DNA of 64,000 nt from JAEZHK01 sp040768845 (GTDB lineage Bacteria; Bacillota; Clostridia; Christensenellales; Aristaeellaceae), in NCBI GenBank assembly GCA_040768845.1, contig JAXGME010000008.1, positions 1-64,000 of the forward strand, read 5' to 3'. Under the pieces are notes generated by a model that made no database searches, was not told the origin of the DNA, and saw only the letters and a list, made by a program, of their open reading frames with translations. Position numbers and translations under genes: made by a program. Below are positions 24,901-32,744 of this stretch, piece after piece. The stretch's first letter is position 1; the number at the start of each line of letters is the position of its first letter.

Positions 24901-25101
24901 GTGACGACCACGCGGAAGCTCAAAAAGTACACGCCCACGCCGTTCATGGCCAAGGATTCGGTGTACGACAAGGCCGCCGCGGACTACGCCGTCGCCTTCA
25001 TCCAGGCGCTGCGCCACACCAAGGGCTCCTGGGCGGGCAAGCCCTTTGAACTCATCGACTGGCAGGAGCGGATTATCCGCGATCTGTTCGGGGTTTTATA
25101 G
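24901..25101 (+). pseudogene. Phage terminase large subunit, N-terminal fragment
   Basis: About 66 residues: KKYTPTPFMAKDSVYDKAAAD, then AVAFIQALRHTKGSWAGKPF and LIDWQERIIRDLFGVL. This is the start of a HK97-type large terminase, whose ATPase motif should follow shortly after. The frame stops at TAG and unrelated sequence begins, so more than 400 residues are missing. Without it the phage cannot package DNA. The GTG 24901 start is tentative; a later ATG (24946) is also in frame. Confidence 0.8.
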
Positions 25102-25139
25102 CCCAACGGCTAGTAGTACTACTCCGCGCGTGTGCGCGC

Positions 25140-25355
25140 GCGTACGCGAGGAAGCCGAAACCCTGCAAACCCTCTGCGCTTACTGGCAGCACGCAACGGG
25201 GATCCGGTGTGCGCCGGTCATCGAATCCGATTTACCTACAGCGTCTTCCGGACTACACCATCACCGAAGCCATTGACGCCACCTGCATGGCCCCAAGGCC
25301 CAGCTGGGCCTACTGCCGCGCCACCCTACGGTGCATGTCCAGCGAACAGTACTGA
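25140..25355 (+). pseudogene. Frameshifted remnant, perhaps of a DnaD-like phage replication protein
   Basis: One frame gives REEAETLQTLCAYWQHATGI up to about 25240; another then gives LPDYTITEAIDATCMAPRPS and WAYCRATLRCM. The second piece resembles the C-terminal helix pattern of DnaD/replisome-organiser proteins. Joined by one frameshift near 25240 they make a plausible gene end. This is weak: no start or full domain is visible. Confidence 0.3.
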
Positions 25356-25369
25356 AAGACGGTGATAAC

Positions 25370-25510
25370 ATGCTGCATGTCCTGGCCCTGCGGGTCAACG
25401 ATCTGGTTGTCATCAACGATCAGCTATACCGGGTAGCCTACACCTACCCGCGCGACGGTGCGCTGTACCTGGTCTGCGTAGGGCCCACAGGCGAAGCGAT
25501 CATCCTCTGA
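25370..25510 (+). CDS. Small ORF of 46 residues, unknown
   Basis: Reads MLHVLALRVNDLVVINDQLY, then RVAYTYPRDGALYLVCVG. It has the alternating pattern of a small beta-barrel, like short phage proteins. It follows the DnaD-like remnant closely. The binding site is poor, so confidence is low. Confidence 0.35.
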   Translation: MLHVLALRVNDLVVINDQLYRVAYTYPRDGALYLVCVGPTGEAIIL

Positions 25511-25915
25511 CGCAAAGCGGGGATCCCCGAGCGGAATCCCCGCAACTTTTACGGTGGTGGGGCCGCCAATCGGCGTCAAGGTGGTGCCGTTGCGCAACTG
25601 CTCGACGTCCCCGGTGCGATGATGGCGCCCCAGCTGGGCGGCGATGATGTGCATCCGTCTGTCTGTACGTTGCCCCCCCGCCCACGGGCCCGGGGCGCGC
25701 GTCCACCCACACCCCCGCCCCCTGGGCCCTCCCCCTCGGCTGTCTCGCGCCTCCCCTGCTGGGCCCGGGGCCTCCGGGCGGCGGCGCTATCCGGGGTGGT
25801 AGTCGGTGCTCCGCAGGGGCGCGGGCGGCGAAGGCGTCGAAAAGCGCGGCTTTTTGCGGAAAAACCCGTGGAAACTGTGCGTTTTTTGTCGCGTCTGTCC
25901 CGTCTCGCGGTGAAA
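25511..25915. other. GC-rich stretch without a convincing gene
   Basis: Between 25665 and 25800 the plus strand is very C-rich and the minus strand carries many G-runs, which makes open frames arise on both strands by chance. None has a recognisable domain or binding site. The G-runs could form quadruplexes on the minus strand. Confidence 0.5.
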
Positions 25916-26110
25916 TCATCGGCTCTGCTGCCACTGAAAGTACCGCCCAATGCTGCTTTTACTGATCGCTACGCCCTCCAACCGGAAATGATCGGCAATT
26001 TCCCGATACGACAGCCCTTCCCGCCGCATCTCGTCTAAATCCTCGTACTCGTCATCCGTCAAGCGCCACACCCGGCACCAGCGCGGATACTCGCCCACAA
26101 ATCCCGCCAC
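25916..26110 (-). CDS. Small helix-turn-helix protein (64 residues)
   Basis: From GTG 26110: VWRLTDDEYEDLDEMRREGL, then SYREIADHFRLEGVAISKSS and IGRYF. The second part is a clear helix-turn-helix of the kind found in DUF3486/Mu gp27-like and other small phage proteins (an ISKSSIGRY recognition helix). GAGGGGG lies 8 nt upstream. It is on the strand opposite to the other phage genes, so it may be a regulator. The exact family is not certain. Confidence 0.5.
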   Translation of the reverse strand: MAGFVGEYPRWCRVWRLTDDEYEDLDEMRREGLSYREIADHFRLEGVAISKSSIGRYFQWQQSR

Positions 26111-26241
26111 GCGCACACCCCCTCTTGTCCCGTCACGCCCGTTCGGCCCGCCCAATCTTATCTTACTAAGAGCATATGTTCGGAGCAAGCCTTGACACTT
26201 CGCGTTTGTGCGCTGTACCCTGCGCCCGGAGGTGTTATCAC

Positions 26242-26460
26242 ATGGCCACACGCGGTAACCCCATCGTGGGCATGCGCCTGGAACCGTCCACGGTGGCGCG
26301 CATCGACTGGCTTGCCGGGGCACATGGCATGTCCCGCGGGGAAATCATCGTCCGGGCGTTGCAGTGCCTGCCGGACTGGGCGGACAGCATCGGCGGCGTC
26401 TACGCCCAGCAGCTGCCCGGGCAAATATCCCTCGAAGATGTCCAGCAGCCCCAAAAATAG
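26242..26460 (+). CDS. Ribbon-helix-helix-like small DNA-binding protein
   Basis: 72 residues. NPIVGMRLEPSTVARIDWLA followed by GMSRGEIIVRAL is the strand-helix-helix pattern of CopG/Arc-type regulators. GGAGG lies upstream of the ATG. It stands alone between a divergent HTH gene and tRNA-Lys; a toxin partner is not visible. Confidence 0.5.
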   Translation: MATRGNPIVGMRLEPSTVARIDWLAGAHGMSRGEIIVRALQCLPDWADSIGGVYAQQLPGQISLEDVQQPQK

Positions 26461-26535
26461 CAATGCCCAGCCCCCAGAATCGGAAAAGGGCTGGGCATGT
26501 GATGCCGTCAACGGTGCCGCCACACCTCGGGCGCC

Positions 26536-26611
26536 TGGTGGACCATCAGGGACTCGAACCCTGGACACCCTGATTAAGAGTCAGGTGCTCTACCAACTGA
26601 GCTAATGGTCC
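26536..26611 (-). tRNA. tRNA-Lys (anticodon CTT)
   Basis: The minus strand folds into a complete cloverleaf: acceptor GGACCAT paired with ATGGTCC, D-arm GCTC...GAGC, anticodon stem CCTGA/TCAGG with loop CTCTTAA (anticodon CTT), T-arm CCAGG/CCTGG with GTTCGAG, and an encoded CCA end. It decodes AAG. Its place at the edge of the phage region makes it a likely integration site, though no repeated half-site was seen. Confidence 0.95.
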
Positions 26612-26713
26612 GCATTCGTACGGAACGGAGCCTATTATAACACGGCCTTTGAACCGTGTCAAGTGATAAGCGGGCATCCCGCAAAAAATGTCGCAAGGCT
26701 ACAATCCATGGGT

Positions 26714-27014
26714 CTATGTTAAAATAGCGTACAGCGCCACGATAACGATCGTCAGCCCCGCGGCCCGGAGTGCGCTGGAGCCCGGGCGCCCGGCCCCGGC
26801 CCCAACGGTATAGCCCAGGCCCTCGACGCGCGCGGCAATCTCCTTCAGCGAAACGGCGTCTGCGTCGTAGACGACGGTCACGGCGCCTTCGCTGTAACTG
26901 ACCTCGGTGCTTATGACGCCGACGGCGCCCCGCAGTTTTTTCAATTTTATTCCGGCAGTTCACACAGGTCATGCCGCCGATGGAAAGCTGCGCGGTTTTC
27001 GTGCTTCGGCCCAT
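26714..27014 (-). pseudogene. HMA-domain membrane protein (TauE/SafE-fusion type), frameshifted and cut short
   Basis: From ATG 27014 the frame gives MGRSTKTAQLSIGGMTCVNC, the metal-binding CxxC of a heavy-metal-associated domain. At a run of six A (26937-26942) the frame must shift to continue as KKLRGAVGVISTEVSYSEGA ... VSLKEIAARVEGLGY, the rest of the domain. One membrane segment follows (AAGLTIVIVALYAIL) and then a stop. Full-length relatives join this domain to a sulfite-exporter-like or DsbD-like membrane part. Both the shift and the truncation suggest a dead gene; slippage on the A-run cannot be excluded. Confidence 0.65.
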
Positions 27015-27099
27015 GGGACACGTTCCTCGTATTATATAAGAGTAGTGTTTAGCCTCTCTCCGGAGGTGTGCTACAATGCTTGGGATGCTGTGGATCGGT

Positions 27100-27265
27100 G
27101 ATTCGTTCCTACCACTGGATGGTTTAACGGAGGCTCCAACCACAGCCCCTTTGCCAGTTTGTTAATCAGTTAGATACCGCCAGACGGTTTATGTGGAACG
27201 AGGTTACAAGCGCAAAGAGCCCTGTGGTCCTAAGCAGCATCAGAATAAACCGTGGAGGGATCGCC
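27100..27265 (+). ncRNA. Candidate bridge RNA region of the IS110 element
   Basis: IS110 elements of the IS110 group make a structured bridge RNA from the noncoding end upstream of the transposase. This stretch has no credible protein frame and directly precedes the gene. I did not resolve the two internal loops, so this is a positional prediction. Confidence 0.35.
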
Positions 27266-28441
27266 ATGATCTGCGTTGGAATCGACATCGCCAAGGATAA
27301 ACACGACTGCTACATCATTTCCGCTGAGGGTGAAGTGCTCGCCGAGGTGTTCACCGTGGCCAATAACATGGACGGGTTCGACCTGCTCTTCCAAAGGATC
27401 AAATCTGTAGCACGCGATTTGAGCAAAGTAAAAGTAGGGCTCGAAGCCACCGGTCACTACAGCTACAACATACTGGGGTTTCTGCTTGACAAAGGTCTGA
27501 CCACCTATGTCATCAACCCGCTCCACACGAACCTTTTCAGGAAGAGCCTCAGCCTTCGCAAAACCAAGACCGACCGCGTGGATGCCCGTACCATTGCCGC
27601 CATGATGATGTCCGGTGTAGTCCGCAAGCCCTACACGCGTACATCATACCACAGCGAAGAACTGAAGTCACTCACAAGGTACAGGTTTAACAAGGTTGCG
27701 GAGCGCGCCAGGCTGAAGCAGTCCGTTTCCCGTCTTGTCACCATCCTTTTTCCCGAGCTTGAGAAGCTCGTACCCACGCTACATATGGCTTCCGTTTACG
27801 CGCTGCTGTCCGAATATCCGGGCGCAAAGCAGATCGCCCCCTTACATCTGACACGCCTGACGAACCTGCTGGAAAGCAAGTCCAGAGGACACTACGCAAA
27901 GGCAAAGGCGACGGAACTTCGCGACGCCGCCCGTCGATCCATCGGCTCCGTCATGCCCGCCAAGTCGATGGAGCTTCGGCATACGATTCGCCTGATCCAC
28001 GAACTGACCGCTGAGATCGACGAGGTGGAAGCAGAGATCAAGCAAATCCTGGATGAACTGGCTCCGCCTATCCTGACGATCAAGGGAATCAGCTACCGCA
28101 TGGGCGCGATGATCCTTGCAGAAATCGGCGACTTCTCCCGGTTCGATTCGCCGGATAAGATCCTTGCTTACGCTGGGCTTTCTCCTTCCACGTACCAATC
28201 CGGTCAGCTGAACAATGCTTACGCGCACATGGAGAAACGTGGTTCGCGTTATCTTCGGTACGCGCTGTTCAATGCCGCAAAGTACGTTTGTCAATGGGAT
28301 CCGACATTCGCTGCGTACCTCGCGAAGAAACGTGCCGAAGGGAAACATTACAACGTCGCCGTTTCCCACGCCGCCAAGAAGCTCGTCCGCGTGATCTTCG
28401 CCATCCAGAACTCCGGTGAGGCATATCGGCCTGCGGCGTAA
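27266..28441 (+). CDS. IS110-family DEDD transposase/recombinase
   Basis: 391 residues with the full DEDD RuvC-like site: D7 (VGIDIAKDKHD), E60 (VGLEATGHYSY), D103 and D106 (KTDRVDART). The C-terminal Transposase_20 domain (ILTIKGISYRMGAMILAEIG, then FDSPDKILAYAGLSPSTYQSG) follows. ATG 27266 with GTGGAGGG at a good distance is chosen over earlier in-frame codons. The protein looks intact. It uses RNA-guided recombination with a bridge RNA from its own flank. Confidence 0.92.
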   Translation: MICVGIDIAKDKHDCYIISAEGEVLAEVFTVANNMDGFDLLFQRIKSVARDLSKVKVGLEATGHYSYNILGFLLDKGLTTYVINPLHTNLFRKSLSLRKTKTDRVDARTIAAMMMSGVVRKPYTRTSYHSEELKSLTRYRFNKVAERARLKQSVSRLVTILFPELEKLVPTLHMASVYALLSEYPGAKQIAPLHLTRLTNLLESKSRGHYAKAKATELRDAARRSIGSVMPAKSMELRHTIRLIHELTAEIDEVEAEIKQILDELAPPILTIKGISYRMGAMILAEIGDFSRFDSPDKILAYAGLSPSTYQSGQLNNAYAHMEKRGSRYLRYALFNAAKYVCQWDPTFAAYLAKKRAEGKHYNVAVSHAAKKLVRVIFAIQNSGEAYRPAA

Positions 28442-28500
28442 CCTCGCTATTCTCTTCGGAACCTGAGCCGCCTCGGGTTCCACGGAGCCGGCGAAGCGTA

Positions 28501-28626
28501 CCCTTGACAAACCGAAGCGTTCAAATGCTACCATTGTTTGTGCGAGGGCGTGCTGCGCTTGCTTTGCTATTCCCTCCATCCCCCTCGCCGTGGATATCTG
28601 AGCATTTGAACGCTGTTTGTCAAGGG
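28501..28626 (+). repeat. Long inverted repeat downstream of the IS110 transposase
   Basis: CCCTTGACAAAC (28501-28512) plus AGCGTTCAAATGCT (28516-28529) pairs with AGCATTTGAACGCT (28601-28614) plus GTTTGTCAAGGG (28615-28626): 26 paired bases broken only by CGA. The loop is about 70 nt. It may be part of the element's noncoding end or a transcription barrier. Confidence 0.75.
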
Positions 28627-28839
28627 CGGCGGGGTTAGGTAGAAAAGTTCACTAAATCACCTCTTATGGGCTTGACTTTTAATAGTTAGTCTCCGTTTAC
28701 TACGCCCAGTATATCGCTCGGATTTGTAGAAATTGTGTGGATTGTGCGCCGGCAAAAAATAACGTCCGTCCTGCCGGAAGAAAAACGCCGTCCGAAAGGG
28801 CGGCTCTTGCGGAGGAAAGCGGCGCACCTTCCGATGCAG

Positions 28840-28880
28840 AAAACCGCCGCCCGATTTTTCACAGATCGGGCGGCGGAATT
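28840..28880 (-). terminator. Strong intrinsic terminator after the sulfatase operon
   Basis: CCGCCGCCCGAT (28844-28855) pairs with ATCGGGCGGCGG (28865-28876), a perfect 12-bp stem; on the minus strand it is followed by TTTTC. It lies about 60 nt after the sulfatase stop. Confidence 0.8.
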
Positions 28881-28938
28881 ATGCCGGAATGGGCGCGGAG
28901 TGGTTTGGCGCGGGGCGTGCGAAGGGGCGGCGGGCGCG

Positions 28939-30402
28939 CTATTCCGCCAGCCAGCGGACGGTCTGCCAGATCTCCTCGCCATTGTTGGACTGCTTTTCGC
29001 CCGGGGTGCTGCGCCCGTTGCGGACGTAGGCGACCAGGATTTTTTTGAGATAGCCGGCGATGGCCGGGTGATCCGCGATCACGTTGACGCGCTCCGCGAT
29101 ATCCTCCTCCAGGTCGTAGAGCTGGAAGCGCGGCATATCCGCCGTCTCCTCGCCCGACGCGGGGTAGGACCAGCCGCCCGATCCCGGGCACATTTCCAGC
29201 TTGTATTTGCCCTTGCGGATCGAGAGCGAACCGTCGTAGCTTTGGTGCACCACGTCCTCCCGCACGCCGGGGGCGTCGGCGTCCAGCCACAGCGGCAAGT
29301 TGGAAATGCTGTCCACGCCGGCCTCGGGCGGCAGTTCGGCCCCGAGCAAATCCGCCATCGTGGCCATAAAGTCCGAAAGGCATACGATCTTGTCACACCG
29401 CCCGCCGGGGGCGATTCCGCCGGGCCAGCGAACCAGCAGCGGAATGCGGTGCCCGCCCTCGTAGATGTCGGACTTGTGGCCGCGGAATACGTAGCTGGGG
29501 TTGTGGCCGGCGGCGAGCAATTCCTCAAAGTTGGCCATCGGCGAGCAACCGTTGTCCGAGGTGAAAATAACCACCGTGTTCTCGTCCAGCCCCGTCTCCC
29601 TGAGCTTGCGGAGCACCCGGCCGACCATTTCGTCCACCATCAGCACAAAGTCGCCGTACTCGTTGGTGCCGGATTTGCCGAGAAATGCGGGCGAGGGCAG
29701 GATGGGCGTATGGGGCGCGGGCATCGGAAAGTAGATGAAGAACGGATCGTCCCTGTATGCCTCAATGGTTTCGAGCACCTTTTCGGTCAAATGGGGCAGC
29801 ACGTCCTCGTGCACAAAATCCGGCGCGGTGGGGCCCCTGCGGTAAAACCGCTTGCCGGTATCCTCGGTTTCATGATCCGGAAGGCTTGTGAAATGGTCGT
29901 TTTCGATGTAGATGTAGGGCGCCATATCCAGCGACGCGCTGATGCCGTAGTAATAGTCAAAGCCGTTGGTGACGGGCGATTTTTCGATTTTTCCGGAATA
30001 GTCGACGCCCGGACAGGTTTCATAGTCCGGGAGCAGCCGGAAGGTTTCGTCCTTTTTAAATTCCATGCCCAGGTGCCACTTGCCGATGGCGGCCGTCCGG
30101 TAGCCGTTTTCCCGGAACAGGTTCGCCACCGTCATGCGGCCGTCCTCGATCAGCGGGTCGGAGTAGCCGCTCATCACGCCGCATTTGAGCCGGCTGCGCC
30201 AGTTGTAGCGCCCGGTCAGAATGCTGTAGCGCGACGGCGTGCACACGGCGCTGGACGCGTGCGCGTCGGTAAACGCCAGCCCCTCCGCCGCCATCCGGTC
30301 AAAGTTTGGGGTTTTGAACGCGGCGTGCTCGTTGAGCGCCGACACGTCGCCGTAGCCCATATCGTCCGCCAGAATGTAGATCACGTTGGGTTTTTTGTCC
30401 AT
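28939..30402 (-). CDS. Cys-type sulfatase
   Basis: 487 residues of the alkaline-phosphatase superfamily. The formylglycine motif is AVCTPSRYSILTGR (Cys at about 54), so activation needs an oxidising enzyme; in an anaerobe this is anSME, encoded 6 kb away. Metal ligands are visible in YILADDMGYGD and FTSDNGCS; further marks are IGKWHLG and PAPHTPILPS. No signal peptide is seen, so it should act in the cytoplasm on imported sulfate esters. It is the last gene of the transporter operon and is followed by a terminator. Substrate (sugar or aryl sulfate) cannot be read from sequence. Confidence 0.92.
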   Translation of the reverse strand: MDKKPNVIYILADDMGYGDVSALNEHAAFKTPNFDRMAAEGLAFTDAHASSAVCTPSRYSILTGRYNWRSRLKCGVMSGYSDPLIEDGRMTVANLFRENGYRTAAIGKWHLGMEFKKDETFRLLPDYETCPGVDYSGKIEKSPVTNGFDYYYGISASLDMAPYIYIENDHFTSLPDHETEDTGKRFYRRGPTAPDFVHEDVLPHLTEKVLETIEAYRDDPFFIYFPMPAPHTPILPSPAFLGKSGTNEYGDFVLMVDEMVGRVLRKLRETGLDENTVVIFTSDNGCSPMANFEELLAAGHNPSYVFRGHKSDIYEGGHRIPLLVRWPGGIAPGGRCDKIVCLSDFMATMADLLGAELPPEAGVDSISNLPLWLDADAPGVREDVVHQSYDGSLSIRKGKYKLEMCPGSGGWSYPASGEETADMPRFQLYDLEEDIAERVNVIADHPAIAGYLKKILVAYVRNGRSTPGEKQSNNGEEIWQTVRWLAE

Positions 30403-30421
30403 GGTGCGTTCCTCCTTGTAT

Positions 30422-31156
30422 TTACCACCACTTGATCAGGTCCGTCACCCTGTTGCGCAGCGCCACGAAATCGGGCGACGCGATGTCGCGGGGGCGCGGC
30501 AGGTCATCGATCACCAGTTCCTTGATCTTCGTGGGCTTGTTGGTCAAAACGAGGATTTTCTCCGCCAGGTAGACCGATTCCTCTATGTTGTGGGTGATGA
30601 AAAGTACCGTCGTGCCCGTGGCCTTCCACAGTTTGATCAGCTCGTCCTCCAGCTTGAACCTCAGTTCGATGTCCAGCTGCCCGTACGGCTCGTCCATCAG
30701 CAGCAGATCCGGCTTGGTGGCGAACGCCCGCGCGATCGCGACGCGCTGCAGCATGCTGGCGGAGAGCTGCGCCGGGTAGTACTTGCGGTAAGGCGCAAGG
30801 CCGACGACCTCCAGCATCTCGTCCACGCGGCGCTTTTTTTCCACGGCGCCGACGTGCTTGATGTCCAGCCCGAAGCTGACGTTGTCCTCGACGCAGAGCC
30901 AGGGCATGGACGAGTTTTCCTGGAAGATGTACGAAATGTTGTGGCGGCGGAGATCCACGGGCTCGCCGTCCACCAGAATCTCGCCGGCGGTGATATCGTA
31001 GAGCTTTGTGAGGCTGTTGAGAAACGTGGTCTTACCGCAGCCGGTGGGGCCGACGATGCAGTAGAAGTCATGGTCCTTGACTTCGAAGGACACGTTGTCG
31101 AGCACCAGCAGCTCGCCGAATTTTTTTGTCAGGTGACTGACCTTGATCCCGGCCAT
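30422..31156 (-). CDS. ABC transporter ATPase (SsuB/TauB-like), first of two
   Basis: 244 residues: Walker A VGPTGCGKTTFLN, Q-loop YIFQENSSMPWLC, Walker B LLLMDEPYGQLD, H-loop FITHNIEES. The signature LSASMLQRVAIARA replaces the usual LSGGM, a change that may weaken ATP hydrolysis at one site. It pairs with the second ATPase just upstream in the operon, making a heteromeric import engine for a sulfonate- or nitrate-type transporter. Confidence 0.9.
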   Translation of the reverse strand: MAGIKVSHLTKKFGELLVLDNVSFEVKDHDFYCIVGPTGCGKTTFLNSLTKLYDITAGEILVDGEPVDLRRHNISYIFQENSSMPWLCVEDNVSFGLDIKHVGAVEKKRRVDEMLEVVGLAPYRKYYPAQLSASMLQRVAIARAFATKPDLLLMDEPYGQLDIELRFKLEDELIKLWKATGTTVLFITHNIEESVYLAEKILVLTNKPTKIKELVIDDLPRPRDIASPDFVALRNRVTDLIKWW

Positions 31157-31169
31157 CTGTCAAACCCCC

Positions 31170-31925
31170 CTACAGCGTTTTGTCGACGATCTGCGTGATT
31201 TCCTTGCGCAGCCTGAGAAACTCCGGGTCGACGTAGTTGCGCGGGCGCGCCAGGTCGATGACGTATTCCGCCTTGATTGTGGAGGGGCAGTTGCGCATGA
31301 CCACGATGCGGTCGGCAAGGTAGAGCGCCTCCTCGATGTTGTTGGTGACAAAGACCACCGTCTTGCGCTCCTTCGAGCAGATCTTTTCCAGCTCTTCCTG
31401 CATCAGGTAGCGCGTCTGCGCGTCCAGCGCGCCGAAGGGTTCGTCCATGAACAGCACCAGAGGGTTATTGCAGTAGGCGCGCGCGATGCCCACGCGCTGC
31501 TTCATGCCGCCCGACAGCTTGACCGGGAACGAGTTTTCAAAGCCCTGAAGGCCGACCAGGTTGATGTAGTGCTGCGCAAGCGCCCGGCGCTCTTTTTTGG
31601 GCACGCCGCGCATGCGCGGGCCGTATTCGACATTGCCCATCGTGGTGTACCAAGGGAAGAGCGAAATGGTCTGATAGATGACGCCGCGCTCCGGACCGGG
31701 TCCGTCAACGGGCTTGCCGCCGACGCTCACCGTGCCGGCGGTGGGCGCCTCTAGGCCCGAAAGCAGGTTGATCATCGTGGTCTTTCCGCATTGTCCGGCG
31801 CCGAAGAGCACCACAAACTCGTTCTCGCGGACAGAGAGGCTGATGTCTCCGATGACTTCCTTGACGCCCGAGGGCGTCTGATAGCTTTTCTTCAGATGGT
31901 GGCATTCCAGCATGGGTCTGTCCAA
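31170..31925 (-). CDS. ABC transporter ATPase (SsuB/TauB-like), second of two
   Basis: 251 residues with FGAGQCGKTTMIN (Walker A), YQTISLFPWYTTMGN (Q-loop), LSGGMKQRVGIARAY (signature), LVLFMDEPFGALD (Walker B). Unlike its neighbour it has a normal signature. The probable start is TTG 31925, 8 nt after AGGAGG; an ATG at 31913 is less well placed. The gene lies between the permeases and the other ATPase. Confidence 0.9.
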   Translation of the reverse strand: MDRPMLECHHLKKSYQTPSGVKEVIGDISLSVRENEFVVLFGAGQCGKTTMINLLSGLEAPTAGTVSVGGKPVDGPGPERGVIYQTISLFPWYTTMGNVEYGPRMRGVPKKERRALAQHYINLVGLQGFENSFPVKLSGGMKQRVGIARAYCNNPLVLFMDEPFGALDAQTRYLMQEELEKICSKERKTVVFVTNNIEEALYLADRIVVMRNCPSTIKAEYVIDLARPRNYVDPEFLRLRKEITQIVDKTL

Positions 31926-31955
31926 ATTACGCGCCTCCTCGTGAATCGTCCCGGT

Positions 31956-32744
31956 TTATACGCCGCCGATGTTCCAGGCGCACAGCCTGGTCTCGATCCG
32001 CCGGAGCACCGACGTGAGAAGGAGCCCCACGATGCCGATGGTCACGATGCCCACCATGATCTGCTGCATGTTGTTGGACTCCATGCCGCTGACGATGACC
32101 CAGCCGACCCCCTCGGACGAGCGCACCATTTCCGCGGCGACGACCGTCGCCCAGCTTGTGCCCAGCGCCACCTGCATGCCCGAGAACACGTACGGCACCG
32201 AGGCGGGCAGCACGACGGTGGTAAAAATATGCAGTCCGCCGGCACCCAGCATCCTGGCCGCGCCGATGAGCGTTGGGTCCACCTTCTGCGCGCCGGAAAA
32301 GGTGGTGTAGGTGATGCTGGCGAAAGCCGACAGGAAGATGATGAAGTACTTCATCATCTCGCCCAGGCCGAACCACAAAATGGCCATCGAAATCCACGCG
32401 ATCGGCGGAATCGAACGGATGGTTTCGTAAAACGGGCGGAAGACGGCCTCCGCCCAGCGGTTGCGCGCCATCGCCAGGCCCAGCGCGTTGCCGATGACGC
32501 AGGCGGCCAGATAGGCGATCATCACGCGGCCCAGGCTGATAAGCACATGGTATTGAATGGTGTAACGGCCGATGGGAACCGTGACCGCGCCGATCAGCGC
32601 GCGCAGCACCACGACGGGCGTGGGCATCAGCTTTCCAAACTCCGTGCCGTCCGTGCCGATCTGCCAGAAAAGCAGGAAAGCCGAGATGGACAGGATGCCG
32701 GCCGCGATGCGCGGAAGGCCTTTTTTGACCGATCCCCAGCTCAT
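31956..32744 (-). CDS. ABC transporter permease (SsuC/TauC-like), first of two
   Basis: About 262 residues with six or so membrane helices and the ATPase-contact loop (LGAGGLHIFTTVVLPASVPYVFSG). It belongs to the BPD_transp_1 group serving sulfonates, taurine and nitrate. ATG 32744 shares one base with the upstream stop and stands 9 nt after GGGGGG; ATG 32750 is too close to it. It forms a pair with the following permease. Confidence 0.88.
   Translation of the reverse strand: MSWGSVKKGLPRIAAGILSISAFLLFWQIGTDGTEFGKLMPTPVVVLRALIGAVTVPIGRYTIQYHVLISLGRVMIAYLAACVIGNALGLAMARNRWAEAVFRPFYETIRSIPPIAWISMAILWFGLGEMMKYFIIFLSAFASITYTTFSGAQKVDPTLIGAARMLGAGGLHIFTTVVLPASVPYVFSGMQVALGTSWATVVAAEMVRSSEGVGWVIVSGMESNNMQQIMVGIVTIGIVGLLLTSVLRRIETRLCAWNIGGV

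Larger units (their letters stand above)
27060..28627 (+). mobile_element. IS110-family element (approximate limits)
   Basis: It consists of a DEDD transposase gene with about 200 bp of noncoding sequence upstream and about 190 bp downstream. IS110 elements have no long inverted repeats, so the exact ends cannot be set without an empty site. It lies next to the broken HMA gene. Confidence 0.6.

Noticed and set aside
25424..25654. Minus-strand frame of 76 residues (MHIIAAQLGRHHRTG...)
   Set aside because: No ribosome binding site or recognised family, and it overlaps a better small plus-strand frame.
26536..26611. Evidence for a duplicated attachment site of the prophage
   Set aside because: I did not find a second copy of the tRNA 3' end inside the window.
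28735..30435. Plus-strand open frame of 566 residues
   Set aside because: Runs antisense to the sulfatase, which has complete catalytic motifs, a start site and a terminator.
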